A DNA stretch of 35,719 nt from JAJRXG01 sp047634015 (GTDB lineage Bacteria > Bacteroidota > Bacteroidia > Chitinophagales > Saprospiraceae), in contig JBLIDB010000017.1 in assembly GCA_047634015.1 (NCBI GenBank), positions 1 to 35,719 on the forward strand. The letters run 5' to 3'. The translations under genes were made by a program, and so were the position numbers. A model generated the notes under the pieces. The model had not been told where the DNA came from, did not search any database, and saw only the letters and a list, made by a program, of their open reading frames with translations. Shown here in pieces: positions 26,873 through 33,960 of this stretch (position 1 is its first letter; each line of letters starts with the position of its first letter).

Positions 26873-28270
26873 ATGCGATACAAGAAAATAATTATTATTA
26901 TTCTAATAGCTTGGTTCGGGGGTGATTCTTATGAATCCACCAGTCAATCATCTTCTGAACCTATTGACAAGCCCAATGTAATACTCATTTTTGCAGATGA
27001 CCTGGGATATGAAGACTTGAGTAGTTATAGTCACCCAACCATACACACTCCAAGACTTGATAGAATGGCATATGAAGGAATAAAACTAACTTCCTTTTAT
27101 GCGGCGGCATCTGTTTGTACACCTTCAAGAGCCGGTCTCCTAACAGGTAGATATCCTGTAAGAATAGGTATGCCAGGTAATCTTGGACCATATTCTAAAG
27201 GAGGCCTTTCCAAAGAGGAAAGGACACTTGCTGAGGCACTAGGAGAAAATGGATACCGTACAGCAGCATTTGGCAAATGGCCTCTTGGAGCTGTCCCAGG
27301 TTATATGCCGACAGACAGGGGATTTGATCGATATTTTGGCATACTGTATAGTAACGACATGATGCCACCATGGCTCAATACACAACGTCCCTTGCATCTT
27401 TATCTGGATAACGAACCAACTTCAGAATTTCCCGTAGATCAGACAACACTGACCAAACGCTATACAGATGCTGCCATAAGAGTCATCGAAGATCCGGATG
27501 AAAGACCTTTCTTCATCTATCTTCCTCATTCTATGCCTCATCTACCTGTGTTCGCATCTGCTTCTTTTCAAAATAAATCGAAAGGAGGAAGGTATGGGGA
27601 TGTGATTGAGGAGATAGATGCTAACGTAGGGAGGATTCTGGATGCCCTGGAAAATCAAAAAAAGGACAAGAATACAATTGTAATATTTACAAGCGACAAT
27701 GGACCATGGCGAAATATGCCACCAAGAATGTACGAGACTGAACCTGTGGAAAAATGGCATGGTGGTACCACCGGCCCACTGAGAGGAGCTAAGGCAACAT
27801 CTTACGAAGGAGGGTATCGTGTACCATGCATCATCAGGTGGTCTGGATTTATTCAGCCAGGTCAAGTTAATGCCGAAATAGCGACAACGATGGACCTTCA
27901 TGCGACGATTCTTAAATTAACCAGGACGAATGGTCCCTCGAAAGGACTTGACGGTAAAGATATTTGGCCCATGATTACAAAAAACCAACCTTCTCCTCAT
28001 TTATACTATCATTACTTTACCGGATCCAGGATTGACGGCGTAAGAAGTAATGAATGGAAAATCAGAATTGCTCCTCCCGCATCGGATTGGTCATCTCCGG
28101 AATTGCAGAGCGGATCTGAAAAAGTACGTTTAGAACTTTTTAATTTAAAAAAGGATTCATATGAACAATTTGATCTTTCCAAGGAGTATCCTGAAATTGT
28201 GATCACACTAAAAAATGAGATGGAAATAATGACAAAAGAATTAAACGCCACAATGGCAATTTCCCATTAA
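26873..28270 (+). CDS. Arylsulfatase A-like sulfatase with altered GKWPLG motif, possibly impaired
   Basis: A 465-residue protein from ATG 26873, 10 bp after the FG-GAP gene; a TTG nine bases earlier is less likely. It keeps ADDLGYEDLSSY, the formylglycine site CTPSRAGLLTGRYPVR (Cys82), PHLPVF, TSDNGPW and the later LRGAKATSYEGG lysine. The universally expected GKWHLG reads GKWPLG (K135, P137; codon CCT where CAT is expected). In characterised sulfatases this His contacts the sulfate group, so loss would be expected to harm activity. The signal peptide also lacks a lipobox Cys: it reads WFGGDS where its paralogues have Cys. Each difference needs only one base change. The gene may be early in decay, have a changed role, or reflect a sequencing error. 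Confidence 0.88.
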   Translation: MRYKKIIIIILIAWFGGDSYESTSQSSSEPIDKPNVILIFADDLGYEDLSSYSHPTIHTPRLDRMAYEGIKLTSFYAAASVCTPSRAGLLTGRYPVRIGMPGNLGPYSKGGLSKEERTLAEALGENGYRTAAFGKWPLGAVPGYMPTDRGFDRYFGILYSNDMMPPWLNTQRPLHLYLDNEPTSEFPVDQTTLTKRYTDAAIRVIEDPDERPFFIYLPHSMPHLPVFASASFQNKSKGGRYGDVIEEIDANVGRILDALENQKKDKNTIVIFTSDNGPWRNMPPRMYETEPVEKWHGGTTGPLRGAKATSYEGGYRVPCIIRWSGFIQPGQVNAEIATTMDLHATILKLTRTNGPSKGLDGKDIWPMITKNQPSPHLYYHYFTGSRIDGVRSNEWKIRIAPPASDWSSPELQSGSEKVRLELFNLKKDSYEQFDLSKEYPEIVITLKNEMEIMTKELNATMAISH

Positions 28271-28302
28271 TTTATTATTGCATAAAGAAGTAACAACATC
28301 AA

Positions 28303-29757
28303 ATGAAAATTTCAATTTATACATGTATCGTTCTTTTGTTAGCGAGCTTTAGCTTCGGGTCATGTACTTCAGGCAGGACAAAATCAGATAATTCAAGTGA
28401 TCGTCCTCCTAATGTTGTCCTAATCTACATGGATGATATGGGATATGGAGACCTTAGTTCTTTTGGGCATCCGACCATACTGACACCTAATATTGACAGA
28501 CTGGCCAGGGAAGGTCAGAAATGGACCAACTTTTATACGGCTTGTAGCGTGTGTTCTCCGAGTAGGGGAGCTTTGTTAACGGGTCGTTACCCTATCCGGA
28601 TCGGTTTGGGACCTACCACTGATAGTAGACGCGTATTCTTTCCTAATTCTATCGGAGGTCTTCCAGCCCAGGAAATAACAATAGCCGAAATGCTCAAAGC
28701 AGAAGGATACAAGACCGGCATGGTCGGCAAATGGCATCTTGGACATCTTCCGGAGCATTTGCCAACAACACAAGGTTTTGATTCGTACTACGGTATTCCC
28801 TATAGTAATGACATGGATGCTGTAAATGGCTGGAAATTAAAAACCTTTTTCGAAGAACCAAATATCAATAATTGGAATGTGCCTTTATTAGAAAATGAAG
28901 AGATCGTTGAACGCCCGGCTAATCAACATACGATTACAAAACGATATACTGAAAGAGCAGTTAAATTTATAAATGAAAACAAAGATGATCCCTTCTTTTT
29001 ATACTTTCCTCATTCTATGGTACATACCCCATTATTCGCATCTGATGATTTTCTAAATACAAGCCCAAGAGGATTTTACGGTGATGTAATGTCAGAAGTT
29101 GACTGGAGCGTTGGACAGGTTATTTCAGCCCTCGAATCCCATGGTATCGACGATAATACAATGGTAATATTTACTTCTGATAATGGCCCCTGGCTGCTGA
29201 TGCTCGACCATGGCGGATCAGCAGGACTCCTAAAAGATGGAAAAGGTACTACCTGGGAGGGCGGTATGCGTGTTCCAGGGATTTTCTATATGCCTGGAAC
29301 TATCAATCCCGGCACTATTACAGATCTTGGGTCAACACTGGATATTTTACCCACGATTGCATCGCTCACGGGGGCGACACTTCCAAGTGACCGAATAATG
29401 GACGGATACGATTTGAGCCCGGTATTGAAAGACAAAAGTGCCAGCCCAAGGGATCATTTCTTTTATTATAGACTTCAGGATATTTATGCTGTCAGAAAGA
29501 AAAATTATAAGGCCCACTATATCACAGAAACATGCTATACATTGGATAATAAGAAGACAGTCTATGACGAACCACTTCTTTATGATGTAGATAATGATCC
29601 AAGCGAAAAATATAATCGTGCTAAGGATCGTCCGGATATATTATCTGATCTATTGGCATTAGTCGAAGATCACAAGAAGGGAGTGGTTGCTGCAGAATGT
29701 GAGTTAGATAAATACCCTGAAGAAAATCCAGATACCCCGGATCGCGAACGTGAGTAA
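28303..29757 (+). CDS. Arylsulfatase A-like sulfatase, lipoprotein, CSPSR type
   Basis: A 484-residue sulfatase with lipobox FGSC (Cys21). It has MDDMGYGDLSSFG, formylglycine site CSPSRGALLTGRYPIR (Cys84), GKWHLGHLPEHLPTTQGFDSYYGIPYSNDMDAVNG written here as separate blocks: GKWHLGH (K143, H145) and YGIPYSNDMDAVNG. SDNGPW and a GKGTTWEGG lysine follow. It belongs to the same paralogue group as the genes at 12527 and 13988, with a longer acidic C-terminus (PEENPDTPDRERE). It follows the GKWPLG sulfatase by 32 bp in the + strand operon and could replace that enzyme's activity. Two hairpins begin at its stop codon. Confidence 0.93.
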   Translation: MKISIYTCIVLLLASFSFGSCTSGRTKSDNSSDRPPNVVLIYMDDMGYGDLSSFGHPTILTPNIDRLAREGQKWTNFYTACSVCSPSRGALLTGRYPIRIGLGPTTDSRRVFFPNSIGGLPAQEITIAEMLKAEGYKTGMVGKWHLGHLPEHLPTTQGFDSYYGIPYSNDMDAVNGWKLKTFFEEPNINNWNVPLLENEEIVERPANQHTITKRYTERAVKFINENKDDPFFLYFPHSMVHTPLFASDDFLNTSPRGFYGDVMSEVDWSVGQVISALESHGIDDNTMVIFTSDNGPWLLMLDHGGSAGLLKDGKGTTWEGGMRVPGIFYMPGTINPGTITDLGSTLDILPTIASLTGATLPSDRIMDGYDLSPVLKDKSASPRDHFFYYRLQDIYAVRKKNYKAHYITETCYTLDNKKTVYDEPLLYDVDNDPSEKYNRAKDRPDILSDLLALVEDHKKGVVAAECELDKYPEENPDTPDRERE

Positions 29758-29815
29758 AGTTAATCGCGAAGCGAATAACTTTACGTACAGATTGAAGAAG
29801 ACCCAGAGGGTCTTC
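29754..29815 (+). terminator. Two stable hairpins at the end of the sulfatase operon
   Basis: Hairpin 1 overlaps the sulfatase stop: GTAAAGTTA (29754-29762) pairs with TAACTTTAC (29776-29784), with an inner CGC-GAA-GCG. Hairpin 2 is GAAGACCC (29797-29804) with GGGTCTTC (29808-29815). Neither has a T run, so termination is uncertain; they could also protect the mRNA end or divide the sulfatase and transporter parts of the transcript. Confidence 0.45.
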
Positions 29816-29924
29816 ACAATGAGGCATGTATAAAGTCCCTCGTGCGAATAGCTTTCCAAATCGGGTTTTGAAGATGAAGCAGATGCACGCAGAAATTTAT
29901 TTGGAGCGTTAAAAATATGAGAAA

Positions 29925-30176
29925 ATGAAAGAACAAAACAAAGCCAATTATTGGAAAACGAGCCGTAAATACATACTTATTATTAGTAGTATGGCTCTAC
30001 TTATTGCGCTAGTAATTCCTATTCTGTTATTCGATCAGCTGAATGAAATTAAGTTTCTTGGCTTTCCTTTAGGCTTTTGGTTTGGCATGCAAGGCAGTCA
30101 GATTATACTTTGTGCATTGCTTTTTTCATATGCTTTTTTAATGAATCGACTTGACCATAAGCATGGATTTCAATGA
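29925..30176 (+). CDS. DUF4212 small membrane subunit of a sodium:solute symporter
   Basis: An 83-residue protein with two membrane helices (about 16-37 and 50-74). The family signature is clear: an N-terminal YW, a PLGFWFGMQGSQI segment and a C-terminal FLMNRLDHKHG. DUF4212 proteins are the small partners of VC_2705-type SSS symporters and are nearly always encoded just upstream of them, as here (35 bp gap). The exact role of the small subunit is not well established. It lies 167 bp after the last sulfatase, so it may be on the same transcript or have its own promoter. Confidence 0.92.
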   Translation: MKEQNKANYWKTSRKYILIISSMALLIALVIPILLFDQLNEIKFLGFPLGFWFGMQGSQIILCALLFSYAFLMNRLDHKHGFQ

Positions 30177-30211
30177 TTTGAAATAATGGTCCCTTTGTTT
30201 AAAATTTATCA

Positions 30212-31870
30212 ATGTCTATTCAGATTTTAACCATATTATTTGTCAGTCTTACATTCGTCTTATATGTGGTCATTGCATGGAGAAGTCGGGCAAGAAGTAC
30301 CAAAGAATTTTATATAGCAGGAGGTGGGGTATCCCCAATGGCCAATGCAATGGCCACTGCGGCCGATATGATGTCCGTGTCAACTATGCTCTCGGTACCA
30401 GGTCTGATTGGTTATTTAGGTTATGACGCTGCAGTATACATTATTGGACCAATCGGTGGTTTTGTTTTATTAGGTGTTCTTATTGCTCCTTATTTACGAA
30501 AATTTGGAAAATTCACCATTCCTGATTTCATTGGAGATCGATACTATTCCAATTCTGCAAGGACGATTGCTTTGGTCATAACTGTTTGTATTACAGTAAC
30601 TTACCTTGCAGGTCAGATGCGGGGAGTCGGGGTGGTCTTCTCTCATTTTCTTAAAGTGGATATTGTTACAGGTGTTTTGATCGGAGCATTAATAGTAATG
30701 GCTTATGCTGTACTTGGTGGGATGAAAGGTATCACATACACCCAAGTTGCCCAATTTTGTATTCTTTCTTTTGCATTCTTAGTTCCGATTATTTTCATGT
30801 CGATTTTACTCACTGATAAGAGCTTTATTTTCACTAGCTATGGATCCACCCTTGCGGATGGTTCTCATTTTTTGGACAACTTAGACAAGCTAAATGCAGA
30901 GTTTGGATTTAAGGAATTCACAGATATGCAAAGACCTAAGATTGATGCCTTTTGTATAGCCGGCACCTTAATGTTCGGTACAGCAGCACTACCTCATATT
31001 TTGGTAAGGTATTTCACAGTTGCTAAAGTTAGTGCAGCTCGCTACTCGGTATCCTGGACGTTGCTATTCATCACTATAGTGCTTATAGCAACTCCGCCCT
31101 TATCCGCTTTCTCTCGCACTTTCATAATGGAGCAGATTAATGGTCAAGTTTATGCCGATTTGCCAGCATGGTTTAGCAGCTGGGAAAGAACGGGTCTATT
31201 GGTATTCAATGACCTCAATGGAGACGGCATTGTGCAATACCTTGGAGGAGCGGGTAATGAATTAAATCTGGATTTTGATATCACTTTCCTAGCGGTACCG
31301 GAAATAGCTGATTTGCCGAATTGGATTGTTGCCTTAGTAGCAGCAGGAGCTTTGGCTGCAGCTTTATCTACGGCTGCCGGTCTACTGTTAGTTTTATCAA
31401 GTGCCGTATCACACGACTTGATCAAAAAACAACTGCGTCCTGACATGAGTGATAAAAATGAACTTCGGATAGCACGAATATGTATAGCTATATCAATCGG
31501 CATAGGAGTTTACTTTGGTATCAATCCACCTGGATTCATTATAGAGACAGTGGCATTGGCATTTAGCATGGCGGCTGGGGCATTCTTTCCTGTACTCTTA
31601 TTGGGTATTTTTAATAAAAAGGTCAGCAAAGAGGCGGGGATATCTGGTATGCTTACAGGATTTCTTTTTGCATTATTCTATATTATATATTTCCAATTCA
31701 TGGATGGAAAAGAAGCACAAGACGGCTACTGGATGGACATCTCAGCTCAGGGTATCGGAATCGTCGCCATGATTCTGAATTTTATGGTCACTTTAGGTGT
31801 CAATCGTTTCTTTGATCCACCCAGTCAAGAAATACAAGATATGGTGGAGGATATGCGGATACCGGTTTAG
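30212..31870 (+). CDS. Sodium:solute symporter, VC_2705-type SSS family
   Basis: A 552-residue integral membrane protein with about thirteen helices. Family marks include FYIAGGGVSPMANAMATAADMMS near the N-terminus, PHILVRYFTV, the soluble loop with DLNGDGIVQY, and the sodium-site block AAALSTAAGLLLVLSSAVSHDL (split here only for description). The DxNxDG loop belongs to this subfamily and is not an addition. Relatives include acetate/monocarboxylate-type transporters, so uptake of a small organic acid released during glycan breakdown is a reasonable guess; sugar uptake is less likely. It is the last gene of the + strand run and ends in TAG. Confidence 0.94.
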   Translation: MSIQILTILFVSLTFVLYVVIAWRSRARSTKEFYIAGGGVSPMANAMATAADMMSVSTMLSVPGLIGYLGYDAAVYIIGPIGGFVLLGVLIAPYLRKFGKFTIPDFIGDRYYSNSARTIALVITVCITVTYLAGQMRGVGVVFSHFLKVDIVTGVLIGALIVMAYAVLGGMKGITYTQVAQFCILSFAFLVPIIFMSILLTDKSFIFTSYGSTLADGSHFLDNLDKLNAEFGFKEFTDMQRPKIDAFCIAGTLMFGTAALPHILVRYFTVAKVSAARYSVSWTLLFITIVLIATPPLSAFSRTFIMEQINGQVYADLPAWFSSWERTGLLVFNDLNGDGIVQYLGGAGNELNLDFDITFLAVPEIADLPNWIVALVAAGALAAALSTAAGLLLVLSSAVSHDLIKKQLRPDMSDKNELRIARICIAISIGIGVYFGINPPGFIIETVALAFSMAAGAFFPVLLLGIFNKKVSKEAGISGMLTGFLFALFYIIYFQFMDGKEAQDGYWMDISAQGIGIVAMILNFMVTLGVNRFFDPPSQEIQDMVEDMRIPV

Positions 31871-32293
31871 GAGATTGAACACAGAAGATCAAGAAAATTG
31901 AGCAGCATGTTGAGCAAGTAATATCACGAATACACAGCAGGAATTTGAGTTTTTCTTGCACCGGAGTTCTATGCTGCGGAGAGGCTTGGAGAACGTTAGA
32001 ACCACTACACTTGATTTTAATGACACCGAGATCGTAGAAATAATGTCAAATTGGTAATAGGAGGATGATCAGGAACCCATTTTGCTAACAGGAACGGGTC
32101 ATATCGATACCCCGAGTTATGAGGAAAACTATAGAATTACTTGTTATGTGGCTTTATTTAACGATATTTATGTTAAGGTTTTAAAGTAAACAACTGAACG
32201 CATTGTAAATGAGCGGCTTCGAGTTCTGTGCAATATCAATCTTTGGGGTTTATTCCAAATAGAATCCGCCTAATTAAAAACACCAGAGGAAAG
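31871..32293. other. Gene-poor stretch with one unidentified relic
   Basis: No intact gene was seen between the symporter and the HAD hydrolase. The only coding-like signal is the relic at 31971-32189 listed separately. No terminator with a T run was recognised after the symporter. Confidence 0.5.
31971..32189 (+). pseudogene. Unidentified gene relic with two adjacent stop codons
   Basis: A protein-like frame reads ENVRTTTLDFNDTEIVEIMSNW, then TAA TAG (32055-32060), then EDDQEPILLTGTGHIDTP and YEENYRITCYVALF to a TAA at 32187-32189. Amino-acid use looks coding on both sides of the double stop. I do not recognise the family. It could also be chance. Confidence 0.35.
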
Positions 32294-32998
32294 ATGGACA
32301 ATGTCAAAGGACTATTTTTTGATGTAGGGGGTACCGTGTTTGATTGGAAAAATACGGCTCGGGAGAAAATTCGGGAATTGGCCGATGAAAAGGGCCAAAG
32401 AATAGACAGCGCGGCGTTCGCCAATGACTGGCGAGGAGAAATGTTTAAGATTCACACCAAGGTGAGGCATGGGAACCTGCCCTGGATGAATTCGGACGAC
32501 ATGCATCTTAGGGCATTGGATAACATGGCAAGCAATTATCCGCTCTTGATGACCATTGATCGCATGGCTCTCGTGAAATCGACTTGGCATTGCCTTAAAG
32601 CCTTTGCCGGCGCTCCTGAAGCAATCCACCGTTTGCGAACTAAATATACGGTGGTGGTGCTTACGATATTGAGTTGGGAAAGCATCGTCAACAGTTCAAA
32701 GGCGTCCAAGATTCAATGGGATGGCATCCTGTCATGCGAATATTTGGGGTATTACAAACCTTCTTTGCAGGCCTACCTGAAGGGAACCAACCTCCTGGGG
32801 CTGAAACCAGCAGAAGCCATGATGGTTGCTGCCCATGAAGGTGATTTGGCAGCAGCCAAGGCTGCCGGGATGTATACAGCTTATGTAAATGTCCCCGAAA
32901 AAGACAATATATCTGAAGCCTATGATCAACCAAGCGAAACCAATTTTGATGTTGAGGCCAAAGATTTTGAAGCCTTGTGCAAAATACTACAAGTATGA
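32294..32998 (+). CDS. HAD-superfamily hydrolase, 2-haloacid dehalogenase-like
   Basis: Start placed at ATG 32294 (234 residues), because FFDVGGTVFDW, the nucleophile-Asp motif of the HAD superfamily, follows directly; a longer frame from TTG-type codons upstream adds 22 residues without domain support. Later motifs are VVLTILSWE (motif II region), YYKPSLQAY with the conserved Lys, and MVAAHEGDLAAAKAAGMYTAYV, the motif IV block typical of type II haloacid dehalogenases. Predicted cytoplasmic; the substrate could be a haloacid or a phosphorylated metabolite. By eye the gene is richer in G and C than its neighbours, which hints at separate origin. It is surrounded by decayed genes but looks intact. 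Confidence 0.85.
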   Translation: MDNVKGLFFDVGGTVFDWKNTAREKIRELADEKGQRIDSAAFANDWRGEMFKIHTKVRHGNLPWMNSDDMHLRALDNMASNYPLLMTIDRMALVKSTWHCLKAFAGAPEAIHRLRTKYTVVVLTILSWESIVNSSKASKIQWDGILSCEYLGYYKPSLQAYLKGTNLLGLKPAEAMMVAAHEGDLAAAKAAGMYTAYVNVPEKDNISEAYDQPSETNFDVEAKDFEALCKILQV

Positions 32999-33104
32999 TG
33001 TCGAGGTGATCCCAAGCCCATGAAAAAAGCGAGCTTGCCCAAACTTCTACTAAGATAATCAATGAAGCTTGTAACAGCGATTGAGTACTTCATTAGACAA
33101 TTAC

Positions 33105-33699
33105 CATTTCCTGAAGTCAGCAGGATAGGATGCTCTAAGGATAGTCGATTGTTATGATTATCCAGACTTAGTTGGTCAGTATATATCTGGAATTGCTATT
33201 GAACGGGAGATGGATCCTTTTGATGTAATCGCTGACTTGATTTTACAGTCAACGAAACCTATACAAGCCAAGGGAGGGATAGCAGAAAGTGACGTTCGAG
33301 CATTACATGTACAGCCGTGGAGTATGATAGTGAGTGATGGAGGGTCGGTGGCAGAAGATGATCCGAGCATTGGTCACACCCAAGATCTACAGGCACTTTC
33401 CCAAAAATATTAGGTCGATATTTTCGTGATGGTATCTTGAGCATGGAGGAAGCTATCAGAAAAACGATCTCTTTCCCTTCTGATTTTGTAGGACTTTCTT
33501 GACGTGGAAGAATAGCAAATGGGCTTCCTGCTGATATTGTGGTATTTGACCAAAAACCATATCTGATCATTCTACCTATACTGATCCGAACAGATTTTCT
33601 AAAGGTGTTATACATGTCTTAGTTAATGTCGAATTTGTATTAAATAATGAAAAAATGACAACTAAGTAACTTGGTCGTTTCCTGAAAAGGGAACGTTAA
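33105..33699 (+). pseudogene. N-acyl-D-amino-acid deacylase (D-aminoacylase) relic, C-terminal part
   Basis: Blocks typical of the amidohydrolase-superfamily D-aminoacylases appear in order: DALRIVDCYDYPDLVGQYI, MDPFDVIADLIL, DVRALHVQPWSMIVSDGG (holding the metal-site SDG), PRSTGTFPKILGRYFRDG, MEEAIRKTISFPSDFVGL, RGRIANGLPADIVVFD and TDPNRFSKGVIHVLVN. They fall in more than one frame and are broken by TAG at 33126-33128, a frameshift near 33387, a TGA at the GLS|RGRI junction near 33500, another shift near 33560, and TAA after MTTK. The N-terminal catalytic half is absent. The enzyme would have removed acyl groups from N-acyl amino acids. Confidence in family assignment is high, in exact ends low. 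Confidence 0.8.
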
Positions 33700-33717
33700 A
33701 TAAAAAACGAAAGGCTA

Positions 33718-33960
33718 ATGGATAATTTTTCTCCCGAACAAAATAAGGTTAAACCCATTCTATTTCAATTTGAGGATGACGGTTTAATGCCCAATTACCC
33801 CTTGCCAGTGATCATCTATCGTAATGTTGCACATAATATCCACCAACTTTATAGTGAATATTTGGAGCGTGTTTCCCAATCCAATTCTTAATCGGGTCTG
33901 TATGTGAGATATCCAAATCGAAATTTTAAAATCCTTGGTGGATGCAATTGTATAATTTCT
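33718..33960 (+). pseudogene. YjlB-like cupin protein, N-terminal relic
   Basis: From ATG 33718, 57 codons read to LFQFEDDGLMPNYPLPVIIYR and YLERVSQSNS, then TAA at 33889-33891. The FEDDG-x-x-PN-x-LP-x-x-YR pattern is the start of YjlB-type cupins, which normally run to about 160 residues and contain a histidine-rich metal site. That core is missing here. A later scrap, NFKILGG (about 33915-33940), may be the end of the cupin after an internal deletion. It lies 18 bp after the deacylase relic, so the two were probably an operon. Confidence 0.6.

Noticed and set aside
30212..31870. EF-hand-like DLNGDG loop in the symporter as a novel calcium-sensing insertion
   Set aside because: As I recall, VC_2705-type relatives have a comparable NGDG loop at this place, so it marks the subfamily.
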